Positions 51,809 through 60,533 of a DNA stretch of 64,000 nucleotides are shown piece after piece (position 1 is the stretch's first letter; every line of letters starts with the position of its first letter). The translations under genes and the position numbers were made by a program. The DNA is from Egaibacter sp046050465 (GTDB lineage: Bacteria > Pseudomonadota > Gammaproteobacteria > Burkholderiales > Burkholderiaceae_C). The notes beneath the pieces are model-generated. The model did no database searches. It was not told the origin of the DNA and was given only the letters and a program-made list of their open reading frames with translations. The stretch covers positions 1-64,000 of the forward strand of contig JBJOPS010000019.1 of the NCBI GenBank assembly GCA_046050465.1, in the 5' to 3' direction.

Positions 51809-53827
51809 ATGACGGAGCTTCGTAATGTTGAAGCGGATCTGTCCCGGTTCAAGGCGCGGGTGCTGGTGGTCAGTCTGGCAGTACTGGCCTGCTTCATGTT
51901 GCTGATCTCACGACTGGCTTACCTGCAAATCGTGCGGCATGAGGATCTGAAGGAGCGAGCTGAAAACAATCGCACTGCAGTGGTTCCGGTAGTGCCCAAT
52001 CGTGGCCTGATTCTGGACCGCAACGGTATCGTGCTGGCCAGCAACTACTCGGCCTATACGCTGGAAATCACACCATCCAAAGTGCTTGCACTGGAGCAGA
52101 CGATTGAAGAGTTGTCGGGGTTGATAGATATCACGCCGCGGGACCGGCGCCGGTTCAAGAAATTGATGGATGAGTCCAAAAGCTTCGAATCACTACCCAT
52201 TCGTACACGACTGACCGAAGAAGAGGTGGCAAAGTTCGCAGCGCAGCGGTTTCGTTTTCCGGGTGTGGATATCAAGGCCCGCCTGTTTAGAAGTTATCCT
52301 TATGGCGAGTTGGCAAGTCATGTAATTGGCTACATTGGGCGCATCAATCAGGCTGAAAAGGAAAAAATCGAGGAGTCGGACGAGGACAACAACTACCGCG
52401 GCACCGAGTACATGGGCAAGCTGGGCGTAGAGCAAAGCTTCGAAACACAGTTGCATGGCATCACCGGTGTCGATTCCATGGAGACCTCAGCAGGGGGGCG
52501 TGCGGTGCGCAAGCTGGCCAGCAGCCCCTCAACCCCGGGCAACACGGTGATGCTGTCCATCGACATCAAGCTGCAGCATCTGATCGAAGAGCTGTATGGT
52601 GATCGCCGTGGTGCGCTGGTGGCGCTGGACCCCAAGACCGGTGAGGTGCTGGCTTTTGTGAGCAAGCCCACGTTTGATCCCAACCTGTTTGTGGACGGAA
52701 TTGACACTGAAAGCTGGAAAGCGCTGAACGAATCCATCGACAAGCCGCTGCTCAACAGGGCCCTGCGCGGCACCTACCCGCCGGGCTCCACCTACAAGCC
52801 ATTCATGGCGATGGCGGCGCTGCAGCTTGGGGCGCGCTCGCCCGGCACCATCATCAACGATCCCGGTTTTTACATGTTTGGCGGACACCGTTTTGGCAGC
52901 CCGGAGAACGAACGTGGTGGCGCAATGGACATGAACCGCGCGATCGTAGAGTCCAGCAACGCGTACTTTTACTCACTGGCCAATGAAATGGGCGTAGACG
53001 CCATGCACGATTTCATGAAGCCGCTGGGCTTTGGCCAGATCACCGGCATCGACATCAATGGCGAAGTGCGTGGCGTGCTCCCCAATCAGGAGTGGAAGCG
53101 CAACTACTACAAGCGTCCGGAGCAGAAGAAGTGGTATGCCGGTGAAACCATCTCGCTGGGTATTGGCCAGGGCTACAACAGCTTTACCATGCTGCAACTG
53201 GCCCAGGCGACGGCTACGCTGGTGAACAACGGCATCAAGCACAAACCCCAACTGGTCATTGCTACGCAGGATGCCACCACCCGTACCCGAGTGCCTGTAC
53301 CGCTGGCTCCCTCGGAAGATCTGGGGTACAAGCTTGAGAACGTAGAAATTGTGCGCAAGGGCATGGTAGGCGTCACGCAAGTGGGCACCTCGGCACGCGC
53401 ATTTGCGGGAGCGGGTTACATCAGCGGTGGCAAGACTGGCACGGCGCAAGCGGTCACCATGAGCCAGAAGGAAAAATACAACGCGGCCAAAATGGAAGAA
53501 CATCAACGTGACCACGCGCTGTATGTCGCCTTTGCACCTGCAGACGACCCGAAAATCGCGCTCGCCGTGATCGTTGAAAACTCGGGTTTTGGTGGCTCCA
53601 ATGCCGCTCCGATTGCCCGGCGTGTGTTCGACTACTGGCTGTTGAACCAGTACCCTAATGAAGCAGATATTGCCGCCGTCAGGCTGGGGCAGGCCACGGC
53701 GCCACTTGGCAAACCCCGTGCCGTGTCTGAGGTGCCCTGGCCTGCGGGCGCCATGGCTGCAGCTCCGGTGAGCGTAGCCTCGGCTGCAGCGTCGGCAACC
53801 AAACCCGCCAGCGCACCACGGCCCTGA
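51809..53827 (+). CDS. mrdA: Penicillin-binding protein 2 (elongation transpeptidase)
   Basis: A 672-residue class B PBP. It has an N-terminal membrane anchor (residues 18-40) and a pedestal domain with RGLILDRNGIVLASNYSAYT. In the transpeptidase domain the catalytic Ser is residue 327 (PPGSTYKPFMA), SSN is at 382-384 and KTG at 542-544 (GGKTGTAQA). A C-terminal Ala/Pro-rich tail of about 40 residues follows. It cross-links lateral-wall peptidoglycan. The glycosyltransferase partner gene rodA, often directly downstream, is absent; a convergent TSUP gene follows instead. Confidence 0.96.
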   Translation: MTELRNVEADLSRFKARVLVVSLAVLACFMLLISRLAYLQIVRHEDLKERAENNRTAVVPVVPNRGLILDRNGIVLASNYSAYTLEITPSKVLALEQTIEELSGLIDITPRDRRRFKKLMDESKSFESLPIRTRLTEEEVAKFAAQRFRFPGVDIKARLFRSYPYGELASHVIGYIGRINQAEKEKIEESDEDNNYRGTEYMGKLGVEQSFETQLHGITGVDSMETSAGGRAVRKLASSPSTPGNTVMLSIDIKLQHLIEELYGDRRGALVALDPKTGEVLAFVSKPTFDPNLFVDGIDTESWKALNESIDKPLLNRALRGTYPPGSTYKPFMAMAALQLGARSPGTIINDPGFYMFGGHRFGSPENERGGAMDMNRAIVESSNAYFYSLANEMGVDAMHDFMKPLGFGQITGIDINGEVRGVLPNQEWKRNYYKRPEQKKWYAGETISLGIGQGYNSFTMLQLAQATATLVNNGIKHKPQLVIATQDATTRTRVPVPLAPSEDLGYKLENVEIVRKGMVGVTQVGTSARAFAGAGYISGGKTGTAQAVTMSQKEKYNAAKMEEHQRDHALYVAFAPADDPKIALAVIVENSGFGGSNAAPIARRVFDYWLLNQYPNEADIAAVRLGQATAPLGKPRAVSEVPWPAGAMAAAPVSVASAAASATKPASAPRP

Positions 53828-53858
53828 CGAGACCCTGTTGAAAGTTGTCGCGTGGCGT

Positions 53859-54620
53859 TTATGTGCGTAAAAAGGCGTCGTACGCCGTTTTCAGAATCAG
53901 TGCCCCTACCACCACAACAAACACCGCGCGAATAAACCCCGCGCCATGTTTCAGCGCCATATGGGTGCCCAACAGGCTGCCTGCCACGTTGGCCACGGCC
54001 ATGGCGGCCACAAAATGCCACCACACGTGGCCCTTGGCGGTGAACAGGATGAGTGCAGCCAGGTTGGTGGCGCAGTTCAGCACCTTGGAGGCCGCCGAGG
54101 CGTTCAAAAAGTCATACCCCAGCCAGCGCACCATCAAAAAGACAAATAGACTGCCGGTGCCAGGCCCGAAAAAACCATCGTAAAAGCCCAGCGTCAGGCC
54201 GATGAAGCTGGCTGCCAGCACCTCGCGGCGACCGGCAAAACGCGGGGCATGAACCTGGCCCATCTGCTTTTTGGCCAGTGTGTAGAGCAGCATCGCCAGC
54301 AGGATGAAGGGCAGCACCTTGCGCAAAAAATCAGGGGAAATCAGCGTGACGGCCCAGGCGCCCGTCATCGAACCGGCAAAACCCAGGGCCGCCGCCGGCA
54401 ACAGCACCGCCCACCGCAAATCAACCCGGCGGCTGTATTGCCAGGCGGCCATGCCGGTGCCCCAGATTGCCGCCCCCTTGTTGGTGCCCAGCAGGGTGGC
54501 CGGGTGCGAAGACGGAAAGGTGGCAAACATGGCCGGCACCAGCACCAGACCGCCACCGCCGACGATTGAGTCCAGAAATCCGGCCAGCAGGGAAGCCAGG
54601 GAGATGACGGCAAGTTCCAT
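53859..54620 (-). CDS. TSUP (TauE/SafE) family sulfite/anion permease
   Basis: A 253-residue membrane protein started at ATG 54620 (MELAVISLASLLAGFLDSIV); an upstream ATG at 54644 adds eight residues. Seven to eight hydrophobic segments are present, with the two TSUP repeats visible as GFLDSIVGGGGLVLVPAMF and LGFYDGFFGPGTGSLFVFL. Members export sulfite, sulfoacetate or similar organosulfur anions. The actual substrate is not inferable. It converges on mrdA. Confidence 0.88.
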   Translation of the reverse strand: MELAVISLASLLAGFLDSIVGGGGLVLVPAMFATFPSSHPATLLGTNKGAAIWGTGMAAWQYSRRVDLRWAVLLPAAALGFAGSMTGAWAVTLISPDFLRKVLPFILLAMLLYTLAKKQMGQVHAPRFAGRREVLAASFIGLTLGFYDGFFGPGTGSLFVFLMVRWLGYDFLNASAASKVLNCATNLAALILFTAKGHVWWHFVAAMAVANVAGSLLGTHMALKHGAGFIRAVFVVVVGALILKTAYDAFLRT

Positions 54621-54651
54621 GCGGTGGATTGTCGCATCAGTCACATGGGAA

Positions 54652-54710
54652 AATGCTATTAAATTAATAGCTACTCACGCATATAGGACGCGGGCTAAAG
54701 GCCTAAAATG
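54652..54710 (+). repeat. Dispersed ~55-bp repeat, copy I (best palindrome)
   Basis: ATGCTATTAAATTAATAGCT, ACTCACGCATATAGG, ACGCGGGCTAAAGGCCTAAAA. It is intergenic, between the TSUP start and the GMC operon end. GCTATTAAATTAATAGC is a near-perfect inverted repeat and AGGCCT is a second small palindrome; this copy is taken as closest to the consensus. Confidence 0.88.
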
Positions 54711-54731
54711 GCATGAGAATGCTCCAAAAAC

Positions 54732-54760
54732 AAAAGGCACCGGGGTTGCCGGTGCCTTTT
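54732..54760. terminator. Bidirectional rho-independent terminator
   Basis: A 12-base stem AAAAGGCACCGG / CCGGTGCCTTTT with loop GGTTG. It carries a T-run on both strands and can end the minus-strand GMC/enoyl-CoA hydratase transcript. A smaller hairpin CGGAC-TTTTG-GTCCG lies at about 54835-54849. The rest of the 54621-54907 gap holds repeat copy I and no supportable gene. Confidence 0.85.
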
Positions 54761-54907
54761 GAAACGCATCCGCTTTGGGGTGCGGGTAAACGATCAAGTC
54801 GTCAAATTTTGTCTCCTGGGCCTCTCGAGTGAAGCGGACTTTTGGTCCGTTTGCGAGTGGGGTGACTGTAGAAGCCCCCTGTGCCCCGCACATCGGGAGT
54901 TACCCTT

Positions 54908-56629
54908 TTATGGCAAACCCTTGGTGTCCTCAGATATCCACTGGGCGGCTTTTTCGGCCAGCATCAACGTGGGTGAATTGGTGTTGCCGCTGGTGATGGT
55001 GGGCATCACGCCCGCGTCCACCACCCGCAAACCGGCAATGTCCCGCACCTTGAGTCGCGCATCGACCACGGCCATGGGGTCTGCGCCCGGCCCTTCGATC
55101 TTGCCCATTTTGGTGGTGCCAACCGGGTGAAAGATGGTGGTGGCGATGTCGCCCGCCAGCTTGGCCAGTTCGTCATCGGTCTGAAACTGCACGCCCGGCC
55201 TCCATTCCTGCGGCTGGTATTTTGCCAAGGCGGGCTGCGACACGATCTTGCGGGTGATGCGCAGCGAGTCCGCGGCCACTTTGCGGTCTTCTTCCGTGCT
55301 GAGGTAGTTGGGTGCAATGGCTGGCGCGTCTTCAAACCGGTTGCTCTTGATGTTCACCGTGCCCCGGCTGGTGGGGTTCAGGTTACACACGCTGGCGGTG
55401 AACGCGGGGAAGTTGTGCAGCGGCTCGCCAAACGCGTCCAGGCTCAGCGGCTGCACGTGGTATTCGATGTTCGGGTAGGGCTTGTCCGGCGAACTGCGGG
55501 TGAACGCGCCCAGTTGCGATGGCGCCATGCTCATCGGCCCGGTGCGTTTGAGGGCGTATTCCAGCCCGATGCGTGCCTTGCCCCACAGGCTGTTGGCCAT
55601 GGTGTTGAGCGTTTGCACGCCGTTGACTTTGAAGACGGCACGAATCTGCAAATGATCTTGAAGGTTAGCGCCCACTCCCGGAATGTCGGCTGTCACCGGG
55701 ATGTTGTGTTGCGCCAGCAAGGCCGCCGGGCCGACACCCGAGAGCTGCAAGATTTGTGGAGACCCAATGCTGCCCGCCGTCAAAATGACCTCGCGCGCCG
55801 CATTGGCGGTCACCATTTCCTGGCCGGTCCAGACCTGTGCACCGGTGCAGCGCAGGCCGCCGTCGGGCTGTTTTTCGATCACCAGCTTGGCGACCTGGGC
55901 CGATGTCCACATCTCGAAATTGGGCCGCGCGTAACACATGGGTCGCAAAAAAGCCTTGGCCGTGTTCCAGCGCCAGCCGTCTTTCTGGTTCACTTCGAAG
56001 TAACCCACGCCTTCGTTGCTGCCAGTGTTGAAGTCTTCCGTGGCAGGCACGCCAGCCTGTTGGGCGGCTTGCGAAAAGGCGTCCAGAACGTCCCAGCGCA
56101 GGCGCTGCTTCTCGATACGCCACTCACCCCCCGCATTGCGGTGGCGCAGCAGCTTTTGATAATCGGTGCCGTTGGCGGGCATCAGTTCGGGTGCTGTGCC
56201 GCGGGCACCGTGCAGTTTTGTTGGACCTTTGTAATGGTCCTCATGCAGCTTGAAATAAGGCAGCGCGTTGTTCCAGGTCCAGGTGTCGTCGCCGGTCAGT
56301 TGCGCCCACTGGTCGTAGTCGCGTGCCTGGCCGCGCATGTAAATCATGCCGTTGATGCTGGAGCAGCCGCCCAGCACCTTGCCGCGTGGGTAACGCAACT
56401 GGCGGCCATTCAGGCCCGCGTCGGCCTCGGTCTGATACAGCCAGTCGGTGCGCGGGTTGCCTATGCAATACAGGTAACCGACGGGAATGTGAATCCAGTG
56501 GTAGTCGTCCCGCCGGCCGGCTTCAATCAGCAGCACGCGCTTGGAGGCATCGGCGCTGAGGCGGTTGGCCAGCAGGCAGCCCGCCGTACCGGCGCCGATG
56601 ATGATGTAGTCGAATTCTGTTTGGCCCAT
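54908..56629 (-). CDS. GMC-family oxidoreductase (choline dehydrogenase-like)
   Basis: A 573-residue flavoprotein. The N-terminal FAD fingerprint is YIIIGAGTAGCLLANRLS followed by VLLIEAGRRD. The GMC signatures are RGKVLGGCSSINGMIYMRG and, later, LTAGSIGSPQILQLSGVG. C-terminal FHPVGTTKMG and VVDAGVMPTITSGNTNSPT contain the active-site His and Asn. Family members oxidise primary or secondary alcohols including choline, glycols and PEG. Partner betB or transporter genes are absent, so choline is only one option. The enoyl-CoA hydratase gene lies 12 bases upstream in the same operon, suggesting alcohol or fatty-acid catabolism. Confidence 0.9.
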   Translation of the reverse strand: MGQTEFDYIIIGAGTAGCLLANRLSADASKRVLLIEAGRRDDYHWIHIPVGYLYCIGNPRTDWLYQTEADAGLNGRQLRYPRGKVLGGCSSINGMIYMRGQARDYDQWAQLTGDDTWTWNNALPYFKLHEDHYKGPTKLHGARGTAPELMPANGTDYQKLLRHRNAGGEWRIEKQRLRWDVLDAFSQAAQQAGVPATEDFNTGSNEGVGYFEVNQKDGWRWNTAKAFLRPMCYARPNFEMWTSAQVAKLVIEKQPDGGLRCTGAQVWTGQEMVTANAAREVILTAGSIGSPQILQLSGVGPAALLAQHNIPVTADIPGVGANLQDHLQIRAVFKVNGVQTLNTMANSLWGKARIGLEYALKRTGPMSMAPSQLGAFTRSSPDKPYPNIEYHVQPLSLDAFGEPLHNFPAFTASVCNLNPTSRGTVNIKSNRFEDAPAIAPNYLSTEEDRKVAADSLRITRKIVSQPALAKYQPQEWRPGVQFQTDDELAKLAGDIATTIFHPVGTTKMGKIEGPGADPMAVVDARLKVRDIAGLRVVDAGVMPTITSGNTNSPTLMLAEKAAQWISEDTKGLP

Positions 56630-56641
56630 GGGTAATGGTAA

Positions 56642-57448
56642 TCAGTGACCCACCCAGTTTGGCTTACGCTTCTCCTGAAACGCCTTTTGCCCTTCTTTCG
56701 CGTCGTCGGTCAGCGTGAACAGCGCAATCTGGCTCTCGGTAAACGACATGCTTTCCTCAAACGCCATGGTTTCCACTTTTTTCATGGTGTACAGGCCGCG
56801 ACGGATGGCGGCGGGGGATTTGTCCAGCAGGCGGTCCAGCAGCCACTGCAGTTTGGCGTCCACATCGTCATCCACATAGTTCACCAGGTTGAATGCCAGC
56901 GCCTGCGCGGAAGTGATGGGCTCACCCGTCAGGCACATCTCGGCCAGCACGCGCTTGGGGATAAGGTGTTGCAACACACTCAGCACCTGCGCCGGAAACA
57001 CGCCCACCTTCACCTCAGGCAGGCCAAACACCGCGTGGCTGGCCGCGACCGCCATGTCGCACATGCTCATCAAGCCCATGCCACCGGCCATGCAGGCGCC
57101 GTTCACCCGGGCGATCAGCGGCACGGTGCTGGCTTTGGCCACGCGCAGCAGCTGGGCCAGATGCCCATGCGGCTCGGAATAATCGGTGGTGAAGGCCTTG
57201 GCGGATTGCAGGTCGGCCCCGGCGCAAAACGCCTTGCTGCCCGCGCCGGTGATGACGATGGCGCGGATGTCGCGCTGGCCCTGCACCGTGGCAATAGCCT
57301 GCGCCATGCCTGCCAGCACGCCGTGGCTCATGGCGTTGCGCCGCTCTTCACGGGTGATGGTGAGCCACAGCACGGGGCCGCGTTGTTCTACGGCCAACTC
57401 AGCGGCCAATTCGGGCGATAAGGTGAAGCCGGGGTTTGAATTGTTCAT
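56642..57448 (-). CDS. Enoyl-CoA hydratase/isomerase family protein
   Basis: A 268-residue crotonase-fold protein started at ATG 57448 behind AGGAG. The oxyanion-hole segments AFCAGADLQSA and ARVNGACMAGGMGLMSMCDM are intact. In the second catalytic position VFGLPEVKVGVFPAQ retains Glu, and the other Glu position of classical hydratases is occupied within GMGLMSMCD without Glu, so isomerase or another crotonase activity is possible. It is co-transcribed with the GMC oxidoreductase. The substrate is unknown. Confidence 0.87.
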   Translation of the reverse strand: MNNSNPGFTLSPELAAELAVEQRGPVLWLTITREERRNAMSHGVLAGMAQAIATVQGQRDIRAIVITGAGSKAFCAGADLQSAKAFTTDYSEPHGHLAQLLRVAKASTVPLIARVNGACMAGGMGLMSMCDMAVAASHAVFGLPEVKVGVFPAQVLSVLQHLIPKRVLAEMCLTGEPITSAQALAFNLVNYVDDDVDAKLQWLLDRLLDKSPAAIRRGLYTMKKVETMAFEESMSFTESQIALFTLTDDAKEGQKAFQEKRKPNWVGH

Positions 57449-57513
57449 GTAGTCTCCTGCGGGCACCTATTTTGCGTGTATTTCCCGCGGGAGTCGTGGT
57501 TACACGCGTTACG

Positions 57514-58716
57514 ATGGCGAAACCCAACAAGTCGAGCCCAACGACCCCCTCCGTCAATGCGTCTTCGTCCCTAACACTGCCGACCATGGAGGAAAGCACC
57601 CCCCACATCACGCGCGAACAGGCACCGCAAGGAACGCGTGCACGTGTGCTGGGCCAATGGACGGCCGCACGGTTGGCCGAACCCGCCGCATGGGATGGCA
57701 TTCAGGGCGAACTGCAGGCCCTGGCGCAACCCGCCCTGGCCGGTTGCGAGTGGGATCTGAATGCCTTGCAGCGGCTGGACCACACGGGTGCGCAATTGCT
57801 GTGGAACGCCTGGGGCCGGCAGTGGCCGAAAGACATTCATCTCCAGCCTGTGCAGCGCGCCATGCTGGAGCGCGTGGCCCGGTTTTCGGTAGCGCGGCCC
57901 ATCCCGCAGCGCCGCTTTGCCTGGGAGATGTTCCTGTCGCTGGGCGCAGCTGTCTGGCAGGTGCTGGACCACGCGCAAGGGATGGTCCGGCTGATTGGCC
58001 AGTTGCTGCTGGACCTGATACGGCTGGCGCGTGCGCCGCGCGCCGGTCCCTGGCGGGATGTGTCAGGCCACCTGTATCACATCGGCGCCACGGCACTACC
58101 CATTACCGCGCTGGTGGGGTTTTTGATTGGCGTGGTGCTCGCATACCTGATGTCGCTGCAACTGCGGCAGTTTGGTGCGGACGCATTCATTGTGGACATT
58201 TTGGGCATCTCGCTCATTCGTGAACTCGGGCCGGTGCTGGCTGCGATTTTGCTGGCCGGGCGCTCCGGGTCGGCCATCACCGCACAGATTGGCGTGATGC
58301 GCGTCACCGAAGAACTCGATGCCATGCGTGTCATGGGCATTCCCCGCGGCTACCGGCTGGTCATGCCCCGCGCCATGGCGATGGCCGTGGCCATGCCGCT
58401 GATATCGGTGTGGACCACATTGGCAGCCCTGCTGGGCGGCATGCTCGCAGCCGACCTGGTGATGGGCGTCACACCCGCGTATTTTGTGCAGGCGTTGCCG
58501 AAGGCGGTGGAAGTGTCCAACCTGACGCTGGCGATCTGCAAATCCATTGTGTTTGGTCTGCTGATTGCCATTATTGGCTGCCACTACGGCCTGCGCGTCA
58601 AACCCAATACCGAAAGCCTGGGGCAGGGCACCACGGCCTCTGTGGTGACGTCCATCACGGGGGTGATTCTGGTGGATGCGCTCTTTGCCGTGTTGTTCAA
58701 GGATGTCGGCGTATGA
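57514..58716 (+). CDS. MlaE-type ABC permease with N-terminal STAS-like domain
   Basis: A 400-residue protein when started at ATG 57514; ATG 57586 is a plausible shorter start. Residues of roughly 40-110 (LAGCEWDLNALQRLDHTGAQ) resemble a STAS/MlaB-like domain. The remainder is the MlaE permease with five to six helices, including HIGATALPITALVGFLIGVV, ELGPVLAAILLAGRSGSAI and the C-terminal SITGVILVDALFAVLF. It forms the membrane part of a phospholipid-moving MCE transporter. Its stop overlaps the ATPase start (ATGA). Confidence 0.9.
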   Translation: MAKPNKSSPTTPSVNASSSLTLPTMEESTPHITREQAPQGTRARVLGQWTAARLAEPAAWDGIQGELQALAQPALAGCEWDLNALQRLDHTGAQLLWNAWGRQWPKDIHLQPVQRAMLERVARFSVARPIPQRRFAWEMFLSLGAAVWQVLDHAQGMVRLIGQLLLDLIRLARAPRAGPWRDVSGHLYHIGATALPITALVGFLIGVVLAYLMSLQLRQFGADAFIVDILGISLIRELGPVLAAILLAGRSGSAITAQIGVMRVTEELDAMRVMGIPRGYRLVMPRAMAMAVAMPLISVWTTLAALLGGMLAADLVMGVTPAYFVQALPKAVEVSNLTLAICKSIVFGLLIAIIGCHYGLRVKPNTESLGQGTTASVVTSITGVILVDALFAVLFKDVGV

Positions 58717-59522
58717 ACCGCGCGAACCCGGGCACGCGTGCACCGGTGGTGCAGATCAGCAAACTGTGGTCGGTGTTTCGCTCTGCCGGGCAGCAGGCCG
58801 TGATCCACAAGGATCTTGACCTGGTGATCGAGGCCGGTGAGTTGTTGTCCGTCGTGGGCGGCTCGGGCAGTGGCAAGACGGTGCTGTTGCGGCAGATTCT
58901 GGGTCTCGAAAGCCCGGCGCAGGGCAGCGTCATGGTGCTGGGCAAGTCTGCTGCCGAATTGGGTGATGCGGGTGCCGCCAGCCGGGTGGGCATGTTGTTT
59001 CAGCACGGCGCGCTGTTCTCGGCTTTCAGTGTGCTGGACAACATCGGGTTCCCGTTGCGCGAACTGAAAAATTTACCCGAGTCGCTCGTGCGCGACGCAG
59101 CGCTGGTGAAATTACAGATGGTTGGACTGGATGCTTCGCAGGCGTACAAGATGCCGGCAGACCTGTCCGGCGGCATGATCAAGCGCGTGGCGCTGGCGCG
59201 TGCGCTGATCATGGACCCGCCGCTGCTGCTGCTGGACGAGCCCACCGCCGGGCTGGATCCTGACAGCGCCGATGCGTTTTGCGCGCTGCTGCGTTCGCTG
59301 CACCGCGAGCTGGACCTGACGGTCGTGATGGTGACGCATGATCTGGACACCCTGTTTGAGCTCAGCACCCGCGTGGCGGTGGTAGCTGACAAACGTGTGA
59401 TCATCAACGCACCGCCGAAAGAAGTGATTGCGTTCCCGCACCCTTTCATCCACGATTTTTTCCTGGGCGAACGGGGTCAGCGCGCAATGGAGTTGTTGCG
59501 CGAATACCCGTTTGCCGTGTAG
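58713..59522 (+). CDS. MlaF-type ABC transporter ATPase
   Basis: A 269-residue ATPase started at ATG 58713. Walker A GGSGSGKT, Q-loop MLFQHGALFSAFSVLDN, signature LSGGMIKRVALARALI, Walker B LLLLDEPTAGLDP and the switch His in VMVTHDLDT are present. It has the MlaF feature that the signature begins LSGGM rather than LSGGQ. It energises the permease at 57514 and lies before the MCE protein gene with a 12-base gap. The C-terminal region HDFFLGERGQRAMELL is short, as in MlaF. Confidence 0.93.
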   Translation: MNRANPGTRAPVVQISKLWSVFRSAGQQAVIHKDLDLVIEAGELLSVVGGSGSGKTVLLRQILGLESPAQGSVMVLGKSAAELGDAGAASRVGMLFQHGALFSAFSVLDNIGFPLRELKNLPESLVRDAALVKLQMVGLDASQAYKMPADLSGGMIKRVALARALIMDPPLLLLDEPTAGLDPDSADAFCALLRSLHRELDLTVVMVTHDLDTLFELSTRVAVVADKRVIINAPPKEVIAFPHPFIHDFFLGERGQRAMELLREYPFAV

Positions 59523-59534
59523 AAAGAGAATCTT

Positions 59535-60533
59535 ATGGAAAACCGATCTCATGCCCTGGCCGCCGGTGCGTTTGTACTGGCTGTGATGGCGTTGCTGGTT
59601 GCGCTGGCTTTCTGGCTGACACGCGACAACGCCGTGCGCCGTACCTACGAGATATCCAGCAGGGACGCTGTGACCGGTCTGCAGGTTCAGGCGGGCGTGC
59701 GGTTTCGTGGCGTCACCGTGGGGCGTGTCACCGATATCGGGTTTGATCCGGCCACAACCGGCAATGTGCTGGTGCGAATTTCGGTGGATGACAACGCGCC
59801 CATCACCCGCTCAACCTATGCCACGCTGGGCTTTCAGGGTGTGACCGGGCTGGCCTTTGTGCAGCTGGACGATTCCGGTGAGTCGCGCGAGGCACTGCCT
59901 TCTGGCGCGGCCAAATCCGAGCGCATCCCGATTCGCCCGAGCTTGTTGTCCAAGCTGTCCGATCAGGGCGTTACCCTGCTCAATGAGCTGGAGGAAACCA
60001 GCAAGCGCGTGAATCTCTTGCTGGCGCCCGAGAACCAGAAGTCCCTGATGGGCGCCATTGATGGTATAAGCCAGGCCGCCAGCAGTGTGCAGAAACTGGC
60101 CGCCAATGCAGACAAGGTGCTGGATGCCCAGCTCGGGCCGCAAAAAGTCAATATCCCCAAGCTGGCTGAAGAAACCACGGCGACGCTCAAGTCGATGCAG
60201 GGCGCTTCTGACCGCGTTGGCACCAGCGCAGACGAAGCGCGCGATTCCGCTGCCGCCTTCAAACGTGTGACAGAGCGCATGAGTGCGCCGGGCGGCACGC
60301 TGGATCAGGTGACGCAAGGCATCGAGTCACTCACCGCGACGGGTCAAACATTGAATGCAGGCACGCTGCCGCGCCTGAACCGCACCGTGGATGAGGCGGC
60401 GCGTGCTGTGCGGCAGGTTGGCAAAACGGTGAGCGCAGTGAACGACAACCCGCAGTCGCTGATTTACGGCAACGGGCCGGTGTTGCCAGGACCGGGTGAA
60501 CCCGGGTTTACCACGCCGGGAGGAAAACCATGA
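59535..60533 (+). CDS. MCE-domain (MlaD-like) substrate-binding protein
   Basis: A 332-residue protein with an N-terminal membrane anchor (residues 8-28), one MCE domain at about 40-115 (YEISSRDAVTGLQVQAGVRF and RGVTVGRVTDIGFDP), then a long helical region to about residue 300 with tandem Ala-rich helices (SQAASSVQKLAANADKVLDA). It ends in a Gly/Pro tail. MCE proteins form hexameric rings or tubes that carry lipids between membranes. The helical C-terminal part is longer than in E. coli MlaD and more like PqiB/YebT or actinobacterial Mce. Its stop overlaps the lipoprotein gene. Confidence 0.92.
   Translation: MENRSHALAAGAFVLAVMALLVALAFWLTRDNAVRRTYEISSRDAVTGLQVQAGVRFRGVTVGRVTDIGFDPATTGNVLVRISVDDNAPITRSTYATLGFQGVTGLAFVQLDDSGESREALPSGAAKSERIPIRPSLLSKLSDQGVTLLNELEETSKRVNLLLAPENQKSLMGAIDGISQAASSVQKLAANADKVLDAQLGPQKVNIPKLAEETTATLKSMQGASDRVGTSADEARDSAAAFKRVTERMSAPGGTLDQVTQGIESLTATGQTLNAGTLPRLNRTVDEAARAVRQVGKTVSAVNDNPQSLIYGNGPVLPGPGEPGFTTPGGKP

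Noticed and set aside
54675..54893. A 72-codon minus-strand frame after the GMC gene
   Set aside because: It runs through a terminator hairpin and a dispersed repeat, so the peptide is a translation of non-coding elements.
55127..56635. A 502-codon plus-strand frame opposite the GMC oxidoreductase
   Set aside because: His/Val/Gly-rich shadow translation without motifs; the minus-strand protein has the full FAD and GMC signatures.
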